Below, one piece after another: positions 12,217 to 21,343 of a stretch of DNA of 64,000 nt. The notes under the pieces were generated by a model, which was given only the letters and a program-made list of their open reading frames with translations, was not told the origin of the DNA and did no database searches. A program made the translations under genes and the position numbers. Source of the DNA: Treponema sp. OMZ 790 (GTDB lineage Bacteria; Spirochaetota; Spirochaetia; Treponematales; Treponemataceae). Numbering within the stretch: position 1 is the stretch's first letter; each line of letters starts with the position of its first letter. The DNA is taken from assembly GCF_024181285.1 (NCBI RefSeq), contig NZ_CP051201.1:2356001-2420000 (forward strand), given 5' to 3'.

Positions 12217-13392
12217 ATGTATAGAACTGATAACGAAATAAAAAAGGCCTTACTTATTTTTACCGATATATTTTCAGGACAGGCCTCAAACTCTTATATA
12301 AGCCGCTCCTCCTTACAGGAAAAGAGTGCTGAGGCTCTAAAAGAAATAGAAGAAAAGGAGCTAAAAAGCCTCGTTAAAACCATATTTTTGGAGCCCTTAT
12401 CATCCCTCCGTTTTAAGATAGCAAAAGAAAACCCGGCTACCCTTGTAGGCTCGGGGCAGCTTGAAAAAATTGCCCAAGCTATCGAAGATGAAGGTGCCGA
12501 TCTTGTTGTCTTTAACAGTGCTATAAGCCCCCGCATTCAGCGAAACCTTGAAGCAGCCCTCAACACCTGCGTTATCGACCGCTCCGAGGTAATTATCCAA
12601 ATATTTGCAGACAGGGCTCAAACAAGGGAAGCCGTCTTGCAGGCAGACCTTGCCCGTTTGGAGTACTCTATGCCCCGCCTTGCCAGACGCTGGACCGGCT
12701 TAGCCCAGCAGCGGGGAGGTGCAAAGGGAACAAGAGGAGCTTCCAGAGGTGCCGGCGAAAAAAAGCTGGAGCTTGACAGAAGAACCTTAAAAACCGAAAT
12801 TGCCAGGCTAAAAAAAGAGGTAGAAAGGGTCAGACTTCAAAGAAAGGAACAGAGGAAGACCCGCTTACAGGGAGACAAAAAAATAGGGGCGATTGTAGGC
12901 TACACAAACGCCGGAAAATCCTCCCTTTTAAAAAAACTTTCGGGAACCGAAATTTTTACCGAAGATAAACTCTTTGCCACCCTCGATGCCGAAACCAGAA
13001 AAGTTTTTTTACAAACAGGTGAAAAAAATATTCAGGTTCTATTAACCGATACCGTAGGCTTTGTAAGTAATCTGCCCCATCAACTGATTGACGCCTTCCG
13101 TTCAACTCTGGAAGAAGCATCCCTTGCAGATTTTTTAATAATAGTCTGCGATGCCTCCCATCCTGCGATGACGGAATGCCTTGAAGTTACAAGGCAGGTC
13201 TTGGATGAACTTTCATGTAAGGAAAAGCCGGTCATAATTGCAATAAACAAAATAGATGAAGTCTTTGATGAAGGTGAAATTTTAAGATTAAAGGAGCGAT
13301 ACCCTGAAGCTGTCGAAATTTCGGTTAAAACAGGGAAGGGGCTTGAAGATTTGAAGACGAGATTGGCCGATATAATTATTTTTAATAAATAG
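12217..13392 (+). CDS. hflX: GTPase HflX
   Basis: This 391-aa ribosome-associated GTPase splits stalled or hibernating 70S ribosomes. The N-terminal HflX domain (including VGSGQLEKIAQAIEDEGADLVVFN) leads into the Gly/Arg-rich linker RRWTGLAQQRGGAKGTRGAS and a coiled coil (LKTEIARLKKEVERVRLQRKEQR). The G domain follows, with G1 GYTNAGKSSLL, G3 DTVGFVSNLPHQL and G4 NKID. The start was placed at the ATG at 12217, with AAGGAG 9 nt upstream, rather than a TTG 27 nt earlier. Length is near normal (about 380-430 aa). It stands alone between hicB and tRNA-Ala. Confidence 0.95.
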   Translation: MYRTDNEIKKALLIFTDIFSGQASNSYISRSSLQEKSAEALKEIEEKELKSLVKTIFLEPLSSLRFKIAKENPATLVGSGQLEKIAQAIEDEGADLVVFNSAISPRIQRNLEAALNTCVIDRSEVIIQIFADRAQTREAVLQADLARLEYSMPRLARRWTGLAQQRGGAKGTRGASRGAGEKKLELDRRTLKTEIARLKKEVERVRLQRKEQRKTRLQGDKKIGAIVGYTNAGKSSLLKKLSGTEIFTEDKLFATLDAETRKVFLQTGEKNIQVLLTDTVGFVSNLPHQLIDAFRSTLEEASLADFLIIVCDASHPAMTECLEVTRQVLDELSCKEKPVIIAINKIDEVFDEGEILRLKERYPEAVEISVKTGKGLEDLKTRLADIIIFNK

Positions 13393-13414
13393 TCAGATAA
13401 TCATTGAAATACAC

Positions 13415-13444
13415 TTGACATAATATTAGATTTATTGATATAAT
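13415..13444 (+). promoter_or_regulatory. Consensus promoter of tRNA-Ala(GGC)
   Basis: A perfect TTGACA at 13415-13420, an 18-bp spacer and a perfect TATAAT at 13439-13444 lie 14 bp before the tRNA. This is the strongest sigma-70 promoter seen in the window. Confidence 0.88.
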
Positions 13445-13458
13445 CGACTCATATTCAT

Positions 13459-13531
<73 letters not shown>

Positions 13532-13584
13532 ATGCTAAAAGTTGGTACATTCCTAACTTATTGATTTGATAAGGCGGCTAATCA

Positions 13585-15294
13585 GTGGATTCGACAACTG
13601 AAATAGATCTTGACGAGCTTCTCAAAGATGTAGTAATGCCTTCCGGCAATGCGGCACAATCGCCGCCAACCCCCGGAGGATTTGACCTTGGTGTAAACCA
13701 GTCAACTCCTTTTCCTAACATAAAAAGCGGCGGGTTAAGCAAGGAGACTATGCTGTCTATGGCTCCTGAGGCCAGAGGCGAAGCAAAACGGGATCCGAGT
13801 GAACCCGATCTTACACTAACCCATTTTGAAAATGTTGAAAAGTTTTTTTCCGATACCCCCCATACTTTATTTGATACTGCAGAATTTTACAAAATAGTTT
13901 TAAAAGGCGAAGGCGAAAATGCCCAACGTCTCCATGCATCTCTGACAAAATTTTTGACGGCTACAGACCCCAAAGACCGAAGCGTATTCCGGCAGCAGGT
14001 CGAATCATCCTATTGGAATCTTGTTTCCGACATGGTTATGAAAATCGCCTCCGGTAAGTCTTCAAAAGAAAAGCAATATGCAGTCAGATACGGTCTTGTT
14101 CTCCCCACTCTTTTGACCACAGCACAAAAAGATATGTTCTCAAAGATCATCGACGAGAACAAATATTGTGAAGCCGTATACTATTTGGATGAATGGTTTA
14201 GGGAAATAGGAATAGGCAAAATCAATCCTTCCGCAACCGACGAAGTTAAAATTTCAAAAAGAGACGATAATTCGAGATTTAATCAACTTTTAGAAAAAGC
14301 AAAAGGAAAACTTCAAACAGCCGACAACCTGCTTCGCGCAAAATCGGAAGAAATAAGCCGCTCTGAAGACTCGATAAAGCAGCAAATAGACAGTATGTTT
14401 TCCCATGATATGCTTGCCAATTTCTCCAATGTTAAATCGCCTTATACGGAATCACAAAAACAGCAGATATTACAAATAAACGAAAGATTAAAGAAACTCC
14501 TCAATTTCGATAAAGAACTGCAAAGCTGTATTTCCGATTATAAAGAAGCAGATGCAGATGTACGCAGTTTGAGAGAAAAGGCTGATGCTTCAGGCGGTAT
14601 TACAACAAATATGTCAGGGGCAGAGGGCGAATTTGATACGGTAAAACAGATGGCCAAAATGACATGCGGACGAAAAGGCAATCACTTTCCTATCCTGTCC
14701 CGTGAATATTTTAGAAGTTCCTCAAAAGAATTGGGCACCCGCGAAAATGTCCTGCGGGAAATGAAATGGCTTGAAGACATAGATGTTCAAGCTTATTGCC
14801 GTCAATATAAAAATCAATTAAACCGCATACCTCCATTTGTTATCTTAGTACCCACTTATGGAGATATAGGTTTTTGCTGGGAACCCTTTGACAGATATAA
14901 CCGTGTAACCAGCCGAGGAAGAATCGTCATCCCAATGTATCCTAAAAGCTTAAGAGTGTCTCTTTTGATGGCAACAGCAGATTTACGCTGGCAGGTTGCA
15001 AAAGAAAAAGCCTCATACTATTGGATGGAAGAAGGCTTGACGGGAAACTACTATCAATGGTTCCAAAATCAAAAATTAAAAGGCGATATAAAAGAATATT
15101 TTATACAGGATTATATAACTTGGATGATAAAAGAAAGCGAAGGCATCCAAAAATTAGACAAAGAAGTTAGGGAAGTATTTTGGCGGTACATGCCCTTTGC
15201 CGATTCAATTAAGGCAAAACTTAGAGACAGGGCCTTGGTATATCAAGAGCTTTGTCAACGAGATATAAACCGCCAGATGTCGGATGGATATTAA
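13585..15294 (+). CDS. Conserved hypothetical protein, unrecognised (569 aa)
   Basis: No family is recognised. The protein has no signal peptide or membrane segment. The first 70 residues are Pro/Gly/Ser-rich and probably disordered, after an acidic start (EIDLDELLKDVV). Residues about 75-215 look globular and helical. About 230-340 is strongly charged and heptad-like (LLEKAKGKLQTADNLLRAKSEEI), suggesting a coiled coil. The C-terminal third (VLREMKWLEDIDVQAYCRQYKNQL... FCWEPFDRYNRVTSRGRIVIPMYP) is another globular domain rich in Trp and Tyr. The start is GTG with AAGGCGG upstream. The glutaredoxin-like gene follows after 3 bp, so the two are coupled. It may be a spirochaete-specific cytoplasmic protein. 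Confidence 0.8.
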   Translation: MDSTTEIDLDELLKDVVMPSGNAAQSPPTPGGFDLGVNQSTPFPNIKSGGLSKETMLSMAPEARGEAKRDPSEPDLTLTHFENVEKFFSDTPHTLFDTAEFYKIVLKGEGENAQRLHASLTKFLTATDPKDRSVFRQQVESSYWNLVSDMVMKIASGKSSKEKQYAVRYGLVLPTLLTTAQKDMFSKIIDENKYCEAVYYLDEWFREIGIGKINPSATDEVKISKRDDNSRFNQLLEKAKGKLQTADNLLRAKSEEISRSEDSIKQQIDSMFSHDMLANFSNVKSPYTESQKQQILQINERLKKLLNFDKELQSCISDYKEADADVRSLREKADASGGITTNMSGAEGEFDTVKQMAKMTCGRKGNHFPILSREYFRSSSKELGTRENVLREMKWLEDIDVQAYCRQYKNQLNRIPPFVILVPTYGDIGFCWEPFDRYNRVTSRGRIVIPMYPKSLRVSLLMATADLRWQVAKEKASYYWMEEGLTGNYYQWFQNQKLKGDIKEYFIQDYITWMIKESEGIQKLDKEVREVFWRYMPFADSIKAKLRDRALVYQELCQRDINRQMSDGY

Positions 15295-15297
15295 GAT

Positions 15298-15570
15298 ATG
15301 AAAAAACAACTTTTTTTATTTGGTAGTAAGTTGTGCCCCGATTGCGGGCCTGCAAAGGAATATTTAGAAAGAAAAGGAGTAAAATTCCGTTATTTTGACA
15401 TTACCGAAGATTTAGGTTATCTAAAGTTTTTGTTAAAATATCGGGATGAACGGGCTGAATTCGATCAGCTCAAAAAGGAGGGGAAAATCGGCATTCCGTG
15501 CTTGATGGTTGGAGATGGCGAAGAGTTTGTGTTCGACATTGAAAGAGCTGATCTGTCAAAATGGTCATAA
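15298..15570 (+). CDS. Glutaredoxin/thioredoxin-fold protein
   Basis: This 90-aa small redox protein has the active site C-P-D-C at about residues 14-17 (GSKLCPDCGPAKEYL), the cis-proline loop GIPCLM, and the LERKGVKFRYFDITED segment of glutaredoxins. An extra Cys (IPC) follows the cis-proline. It lacks a signal peptide and so is cytosolic. It begins 3 bp after the 569-aa gene, which points to a shared function or at least shared expression. It ends before a strong terminator at 15643-15676. Confidence 0.85.
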   Translation: MKKQLFLFGSKLCPDCGPAKEYLERKGVKFRYFDITEDLGYLKFLLKYRDERAEFDQLKKEGKIGIPCLMVGDGEEFVFDIERADLSKWS

Positions 15571-15642
15571 CTCAATCAACCATCTTGCCCAAAATCAGGT
15601 AGTAAAGCCGGTTTGTATTTAGGCTCAGCCTAAGTACACCTA

Positions 15643-15676
15643 GCAGGACGTGAGAAGACACGCCCTGCTTTTTTTT
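15643..15676 (+). terminator. Rho-independent terminator
   Basis: A 10-bp stem with one A-C mismatch (GCAGGACGTG with CACGCCCTGC), loop AGAAGA, then a run of eight T. It lies between convergent genes. Confidence 0.9.
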
Positions 15677-15685
15677 GCCGCACCG

Positions 15686-16858
15686 TCATTTTAATACTGT
15701 CAAAGGGTTAATTAGTTTTCCGTTTTTATATATTGAAAAATGCACATGAGGCCCCGTAGAGCGTCCTGTATTTCCTACTGTTCCTATTACGGCACCCTGA
15801 TTTAAGATCTGCCCTCGTTTTACTTTTATAGTGTGCATATGTCCGTACATTGACTGATAGCCGCCTGAATGCGTAACAATGACGTAATTCCCATAGATTG
15901 CGGAGTAACCAGTATAAGATACTTTCCCGTCAAGAGTGAGCTTAATCGGTGTTCCGGTAGGTGAAGCTATATCTATGCCTGTGTGAAAACTCTTTCTTCC
16001 GGTAAAAGGGTCCCTCCTATAACCGAAAGGTGAAGTCAGCCTTCCATTTATCGGGTAAATAAAAAGTTCACCCAAAGCTTTTCTAAGCTCAAAAGTGCTC
16101 ATTGTTGCTCCGGGTATAAAAAGTTTTTGCCCTATGTTTATACTCTGATTTTCAAGATCGTTTGCATCCAATACCGCGTTAATAGAAAGATTAAATTTTT
16201 GAGCTATTGAGCTTAAAGAATCGCCCTTTACGGCGGTATAAATAATTCCGTCAATGGACGGAATAACCAATTTTTGCCCTATCTTTAATTTTTTTACACT
16301 GCTTATTCCGTTTACCGAAAGCAGGGTTCCCGGATTTTTAAGACCGAATTTTTGGATAAGGCCGCTTACTGTATCACCTTTAGAAACCATGTATTCTTCA
16401 AAATCAACAGCAGTAATAAAGTCAGGAACATCTGCAGGGGAAAAAGAATTTTTTTCTCCAGCATCCGTTTGAGCGGCATAGTTCTCCCCTTTCGAAATAT
16501 CGGCAGAAGGCATAACATATTGGCGCATTGCATTTATTGAAGAAGGCTCATCCCAGAACGATATAGGTTTTATTGACGAAAAACCCCAATTTAACTTTAA
16601 AATTGGAAAATAAAAAAATATAACCCCAAGAATCAGCATCGTTAAAAGACTTAAGAAAATAAAAGACTCCTCTCTGGAGCTGAGTCCGGTCTTTTTCGCA
16701 GTCTCCGGCTTTACCGATGAACCGAATAAAATTTTTTGCGGGTTAATAGCGGAATAGAGTCTGACAGTTTCTATATGAGAAAAAGCAATTTTTCTTCTTT
16801 TTTCTTGTCTATATTTATTTTTATGATGCACTGCATCCGAATACGTTATGATATCCAT
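15686..16858 (-). CDS. LysM and M23 peptidase domain membrane protein
   Basis: This 390-aa envelope protein has a cytoplasmic N-terminus (1-65), one transmembrane helix (about 66-87) and a linker. LysM repeats at about 155-200 and 206-249 (both ending KIGQKLVIP/NIGQKLFIP) bind peptidoglycan. A C-terminal M23 (LytM/DipM) domain carries the zinc ligands His292-x3-Asp296 and His371-x-His373. All ligands are present, so it can be an active murein endopeptidase for wall growth or division. No Shine-Dalgarno is visible before the ATG; a TATACT lies only 4 nt upstream, so the exact start is less certain. It is monocistronic. Confidence 0.92.
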   Translation of the reverse strand: MDIITYSDAVHHKNKYRQEKRRKIAFSHIETVRLYSAINPQKILFGSSVKPETAKKTGLSSREESFIFLSLLTMLILGVIFFYFPILKLNWGFSSIKPISFWDEPSSINAMRQYVMPSADISKGENYAAQTDAGEKNSFSPADVPDFITAVDFEEYMVSKGDTVSGLIQKFGLKNPGTLLSVNGISSVKKLKIGQKLVIPSIDGIIYTAVKGDSLSSIAQKFNLSINAVLDANDLENQSINIGQKLFIPGATMSTFELRKALGELFIYPINGRLTSPFGYRRDPFTGRKSFHTGIDIASPTGTPIKLTLDGKVSYTGYSAIYGNYVIVTHSGGYQSMYGHMHTIKVKRGQILNQGAVIGTVGNTGRSTGPHVHFSIYKNGKLINPLTVLK

Positions 16859-16909
16859 ATTCAGTATATCGGCATAAAAAAATATGATTTTAGACCAAAT
16901 TAAATAAGA

Positions 16910-16945
16910 AAAGGGCTTAAAACTTATAAAAGTCTTAAGCCCTTT
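16910..16945 (-). terminator. Terminator after the ornithine cyclodeaminase gene
   Basis: AAAGGGCTTAA at 16910-16920 pairs with TTAAGCCCTTT at 16935-16945, with further pairing inside the loop. On the minus strand it is followed by TTTTCTTATTT. Confidence 0.8.
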
Positions 16946-16966
16946 GTTAAAATCTATGAGAAAAGA

Positions 16967-17986
16967 CTATCTCAAAAGACCATACAAATTTTTCGGATTT
17001 TCTAAAACAGGAACGAGTTCTTGGGGAACACCGACATTCTCATCTTTTGCAATATCATACATCAACCTGAGCATTGAAAAGTCTTCAAGGGCAAACCCAA
17101 CGGAGTCAAAAATAGTAATTTCATCCGGCTTGCGGTTTATTGGTTTACCTGTTTTGATTACATTCCAAATTTCGGTAACCTTAAAGCTTTCGTCCATGTG
17201 CTGAATTTCACCTTCAATTCGGCTTTGAGGTTCAAATTCTACATAAACATCGCCCATAGATAGAACTTTTGAGTCAAGCTCAGTTTTACCCGGGCAGTCG
17301 CCTCCTACACCATTTATGTGCATACCCGGCTCAACCATATCGGGAGTAATGATAATAGCATTTTTTTTATCGGCTGTAACAGTAGTGATAATATCCACTC
17401 CCTTACAAGCCTCTTTTGTACTGCTGCATTTAATTAGCTTTAACCCCTTTACGTCTTTAAGGTTATCCATAAGCTTATCGGTAGCAGCAGGATCGACATC
17501 ATAGCAATAAATTTCTTCTAAACCCAAAATATGATGGAATCCAAGAGCCTGAAATTCACTTTGGCATCCGTTTCCTATCAAAGCCATTTTTTTGGGATTA
17601 GGTTTTGCTAGATATTTTGCAGCCATTACAGATGTTGCAGCAGTTCTAACAGCGGTTGTCAAAGTCAACTCGCTTAGAAGAAGCGGAAACCCTGTACAAA
17701 CTTCGGCTAAAACGCCTATAGCCATGACCGTTAAAAAGTTATGTTTAGGATTTTCAGGATGTCCGTTTACATATTTAAAAGAATAGGTTTTGGAATCTCC
17801 TATGGGCATGAGCTCAATAACTCCGATAGGACTGTGATGAGCCATTCTTGGAACTTTATCAAAATCGTTCCATCTTTTATAATCTTCTTCCAAATACGGA
17901 ACAAGTCTTTCAATAACCTTTTCGGCACCTACAGATTTAAGATACTTTGCCATTGTAGGCAAATCAATATACTTCGTTTTCAACAT
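16967..17986 (-). CDS. Ornithine cyclodeaminase / mu-crystallin family protein
   Basis: This 339-aa NAD(P)-dependent enzyme belongs to the family that converts ornithine to proline plus ammonia, or acts as alanine/amino-acid dehydrogenase. It shows the substrate-binding YSFKYVNGHPENPKHNFLTV segment and the Rossmann motif MALIGNGCQSEFQALGF. It also has the HINGVGGDCPGKTELD motif characteristic of ornithine cyclodeaminases. The start was set at the ATG at 17986, preceded by GAGGAGG, rather than the upstream in-frame codon. It is downstream of, and in the same direction as, an amino acid:sodium symporter, pointing to a role in amino acid catabolism. Exact substrate specificity cannot be read. 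Confidence 0.88.
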   Translation of the reverse strand: MLKTKYIDLPTMAKYLKSVGAEKVIERLVPYLEEDYKRWNDFDKVPRMAHHSPIGVIELMPIGDSKTYSFKYVNGHPENPKHNFLTVMAIGVLAEVCTGFPLLLSELTLTTAVRTAATSVMAAKYLAKPNPKKMALIGNGCQSEFQALGFHHILGLEEIYCYDVDPAATDKLMDNLKDVKGLKLIKCSSTKEACKGVDIITTVTADKKNAIIITPDMVEPGMHINGVGGDCPGKTELDSKVLSMGDVYVEFEPQSRIEGEIQHMDESFKVTEIWNVIKTGKPINRKPDEITIFDSVGFALEDFSMLRLMYDIAKDENVGVPQELVPVLENPKNLYGLLR

Positions 17987-18072
17987 ATTAACCTCCTCAA
18001 TGTTGATTCTACAGTAATGATACACGCTTTTTTTGATTTTGTCTATACAACATATATAATCTCCAGCTCAAA

Positions 18073-19464
18073 TTATTTTTTCTGCCCCGGATTATATTTT
18101 TTATTTTTAAAAAAATCTTCAGCAAGTTCTTTGACTTCTTTGTTAAGCCATATAATTCCTACCATGTTTGGAATAACAACGAGGGCAAGGGTTATATCGA
18201 GTATAAAGCCTGCATGTTCAAATTTTATAAAAGCTGCCGCAGCAATCATTAAAGTAGCAATGAATCTAACTAATTTTCCTATAAATGTTCCAAAACAATA
18301 TTCCGCACATTTTTCACAATAGTAAACAATTACCAAAATAGTAGATAAAACAAATAAGAAAAGCGAAATAGATATGATAACAGAACCGGTAAACCCAAAG
18401 GAAAGATTAAAAGCTCTTTCTACGGCAATACTTGAAAATTCGCTTTGTTTCCATATTCCTGTTGTTAATACAACTAATGCAGACATTGTACAAACAAGAA
18501 GGGTGTCCACAAGCACTTCAAAAACACCCCACATACCCTGTCTACAAGGATGGTCGGTAATTGCCGTTGAATGTGCGTAAGGGGCAGACCCCATACCGGC
18601 TTCGTTGGAATAAACTCCGCGGGCAACACCCTTTTGAATAGCCAATAAAATTCCGCCTCCTATACTTCCTCCTGCAATTGCAGCAGGATTAAAGGCTCCG
18701 ATAAAAATCATCTTAAATGCCGACGGAACATTTTTAATGTTTATCAAAATAATTATCAAAGAACATACTGTATATAACAGAGCCATAAACGGAACAAGGT
18801 ATTCCGTTACCTTGCTTATACGTTTGATACCGCCGTATACAACCAATCCTACAAGCACAAAAATAAATCCGATAGCAACATAGCGGGTTGCAGCAATATC
18901 GGTATTAAAAAAACTCTCTCCCAGCTTTTCGATGGGGCCTACAGCAGACAATGTTTGCAATGTAATTGAAGGTAATATTTCAAGCATAAAGAAAAAGGAT
19001 ACACAAAATCCTAAAACCTTACCTATTTTTCCTCCTATTCCTTTTTTTAAGTAGTATGCAGGACCGCCCACATACTCTTGTAAGGCATTTTGTTCGCGGT
19101 ATTTAATGCCGAGAACAATTTCCGCAAACTTTGTAGCCTGCCCTAAAATAGCTGTTACCCACATCCAAAAAACGGCACCCGGGCCTGCTGCAAAGATAAT
19201 AGTAGGAACTACAACAATATTGGCAGCTCCTATCGATGATGCCAAAGCAGCCGTTGCCGCTTGAAATGGAGTTACGGTACCTGTTCCTTCTCCTTTGGTA
19301 AATATCTTACCAAATGTTTGCTTCAAGATAAATCCCAAATATTTAAACTGGAAAAACCCCAAACGCAAAGTAATCAAAAAACCTCCGCCGACAAGTAGAA
19401 TTAATAGCGGCGGCCCCCAAAGCCAATCTGCAAAGCTGCTAAGACTTTCAATTAAAGTATTCAT
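18073..19464 (-). CDS. Alanine/glycine:cation symporter (AGCS family)
   Basis: This 463-aa protein has about 11 hydrophobic segments that fit a sodium-coupled alanine/glycine carrier. Family hallmarks include GGGFLITLRLGFFQFKYLGF near the N-terminus, TPFQAATAALASSIGAANIV, GPGAVFWMWVTAILGQATKFAE and RGVYSNEAGMGSAPYAHSTA. The start is the ATG at 19464 with AGGAGGT; the longer frame upstream lacks a ribosome site. No glycine riboswitch-like structure was seen in the short leader. The ornithine cyclodeaminase gene follows on the same strand after about 86 bp, so they may be co-expressed. Confidence 0.93.
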   Translation of the reverse strand: MNTLIESLSSFADWLWGPPLLILLVGGGFLITLRLGFFQFKYLGFILKQTFGKIFTKGEGTGTVTPFQAATAALASSIGAANIVVVPTIIFAAGPGAVFWMWVTAILGQATKFAEIVLGIKYREQNALQEYVGGPAYYLKKGIGGKIGKVLGFCVSFFFMLEILPSITLQTLSAVGPIEKLGESFFNTDIAATRYVAIGFIFVLVGLVVYGGIKRISKVTEYLVPFMALLYTVCSLIIILINIKNVPSAFKMIFIGAFNPAAIAGGSIGGGILLAIQKGVARGVYSNEAGMGSAPYAHSTAITDHPCRQGMWGVFEVLVDTLLVCTMSALVVLTTGIWKQSEFSSIAVERAFNLSFGFTGSVIISISLFLFVLSTILVIVYYCEKCAEYCFGTFIGKLVRFIATLMIAAAAFIKFEHAGFILDITLALVVIPNMVGIIWLNKEVKELAEDFFKNKKYNPGQKK

Positions 19465-19572
19465 ACTATACCTCCTACAAAATATTGAATTATCATTAAC
19501 AATAATTATAACACAATGTTTTATAAAAATCGATAATAAAAACTTAGGAGTCAAATAAAACAGGTTAAAAAT

Positions 19573-19607
19573 AAACCGCTTACAAGATAACATCTTGTAA
19601 GCGGTTT
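19573..19607 (-). terminator. Terminator after the peptide-binding lipoprotein gene
   Basis: A perfect 16-bp stem (AAACCGCTTACAAGAT with its complement) closes a 3-nt loop, followed on the minus strand by ATTTTTAA. Confidence 0.85.
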
Positions 19608-19636
19608 TCTATTTTAGAAAAAGCATTTTAATTGTC

Positions 19637-21253
19637 TTATTCAACAAAGGCGTACTTTAGATTATAGGTACCCGGATAAAACTGTTTAACTCCTTTTAAT
19701 CTTTTTTGCATAAAGATATTATAGGTCTGGTTTGCATAGGGAGCAATTCCGCATTCGTCGGCCAATAAAATCATTTCCGCTTTTTTAAAACATTCCAACT
19801 GTTCGTTAAAATCGGAGCTTTTCTTTGCCTTTTGAACCAAGTCTGTATACTCCTTATTTTCCCAGCCTATCGGAACAATTTTGTTGCCGGGTAAAAAAAG
19901 ATCCAGATATCTTGCCGGCGTATCAATGCCGCCTCCCCAGGATTTAAAACCAACCTGATAGTCCAAGCTCTTATTCCGTTTTTTAAAGACCGTTCCCTCA
20001 ATTTTATCAAGCTCTACATTTACTCCAAGTACGCTTGAAAGACGATTTTGTAAATATTCGTCAAACTTGGAACTTTCGTGTGATGGGAACATTATAGAAA
20101 TCGTTATTTTTGACGGGTCATCCCCAAGTCCGAGCTCTTTTAAGCCTTCAATAAAATGAGATTTAGGATCAGATACTTTTTTTATCAATTCCTGAATCGG
20201 CTCACCTGCAAGACTGCGGTAATTTTTACCTTCAAGCTCGGTTGCAATCGAAACAAAGCCGTAGGCCGGTTTATAAATATCGTCAAACAAGTCCGTGCAA
20301 ATTTCTTTGCGGTCAAGACTTGCCGAAAGAGCTTGACGAATTTTTTTGTTTGAAAATAGCTTATCCTTTTGATTCATAAAAATATATTGAACTCGGCTGT
20401 CAACTCCGTGTATTTCGGCAAAGCGGTTTTCTTTTTTTAGCTTGTTTATCCAGCTTATGGAATAAGCATTTGCAATATCGATGCTTCCGTTTAAAAGTTC
20501 GCCTAAGGCGGCATTTTCTTCATTTATTATTTTAAATGTAAGAGCATCTATTTTTACCCTTTCGGCATTCCAAAATTTATCGTTTTTAACGAGCTCAATC
20601 TTGCTGTTATGTACCCAAGTTTTTATCTTAAAGGCCCCGCTGCAAATTATTTTTTCGGCCTCACTTCCATAGGATAATCCGAATTGGTTTATAATATCTT
20701 CCCTCTGGGGAGGAATTTTTGCAGCAAATTCATGAAGATTTTTTATGGGATTTTCAGTTATAATTTGAAGAGTTTTTTCGTCAAGGACCTTGATGCCTAT
20801 TTCGGAATAATCCAGTTTTCCTTTTAAAATGGCTTGGGCATTTTTGATATAGTCGTAGTACATTGCCATGGGAGAGGCAGATTCGGCATTGATGATACGG
20901 CGAATACTGTACACAAAGTCTTCAGCCCTTATCTTTACGCCGTCAGACCAATAGGCCTCACGCAATTTAAAAGTCCATTCGGTATAATCGGCATTATGAG
21001 TCCAAGACTCGGCAAGGGCCGGAAGAACCTTTCTTTCCCCATTATCTTCGGTTAAGATATCGGTAAGGTTTTCGTTTATATAGTCCAGCACTATAAAAGA
21101 ATACCTATCCGAAGCCTTTGCAGCATCCAAAATACTCGGTTCTGCACCCAATGAGGCCGTAACAACTTTGGGCCCATCAATTTTTTTATTGCCTCCGCAG
21201 GCAAAAAAAAGCAGCACGAATGCTGCAAGAAAAATAATTTTTATAGTCTTCAT
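19637..21253 (-). CDS. oppA: Oligopeptide ABC transporter substrate-binding lipoprotein (OppA-like)
   Basis: This 538-aa SBP family 5 protein captures peptides outside the inner membrane for an Opp-type importer. Its signal peptide ends in a lipobox with Cys19 (LLFFACGG). It then shows the family signature around PALAESWTHNADYTEWTFKLREAYWSDG and VYSIRRIINAESASPMAMYY, and in the second lobe NQKDKLFSNKKIRQALSASLDR. Length is standard. It is 90 bp downstream of fliP on the same strand, with its own GAGGT site and a terminator behind. No permease genes adjoin it; the oppBCDF operon at 44334-48194 lacks its own binding protein and could be the partner, which is an inference. Confidence 0.92.
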   Translation of the reverse strand: MKTIKIIFLAAFVLLFFACGGNKKIDGPKVVTASLGAEPSILDAAKASDRYSFIVLDYINENLTDILTEDNGERKVLPALAESWTHNADYTEWTFKLREAYWSDGVKIRAEDFVYSIRRIINAESASPMAMYYDYIKNAQAILKGKLDYSEIGIKVLDEKTLQIITENPIKNLHEFAAKIPPQREDIINQFGLSYGSEAEKIICSGAFKIKTWVHNSKIELVKNDKFWNAERVKIDALTFKIINEENAALGELLNGSIDIANAYSISWINKLKKENRFAEIHGVDSRVQYIFMNQKDKLFSNKKIRQALSASLDRKEICTDLFDDIYKPAYGFVSIATELEGKNYRSLAGEPIQELIKKVSDPKSHFIEGLKELGLGDDPSKITISIMFPSHESSKFDEYLQNRLSSVLGVNVELDKIEGTVFKKRNKSLDYQVGFKSWGGGIDTPARYLDLFLPGNKIVPIGWENKEYTDLVQKAKKSSDFNEQLECFKKAEMILLADECGIAPYANQTYNIFMQKRLKGVKQFYPGTYNLKYAFVE

Positions 21254-21343
21254 TTAAACCTCGGCTTGCACTATAGCAAATTTTAGATGATTTTTCCAGC
21301 GGGTAAAAATAGAGCAGCAAGAAGCTATAAGATGGTTAAAATT

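Noticed and set aside
19465..19572. Glycine riboswitch before the AGCS symporter
   Set aside because: The leader is short and AT-rich and lacks the conserved paired aptamer elements.
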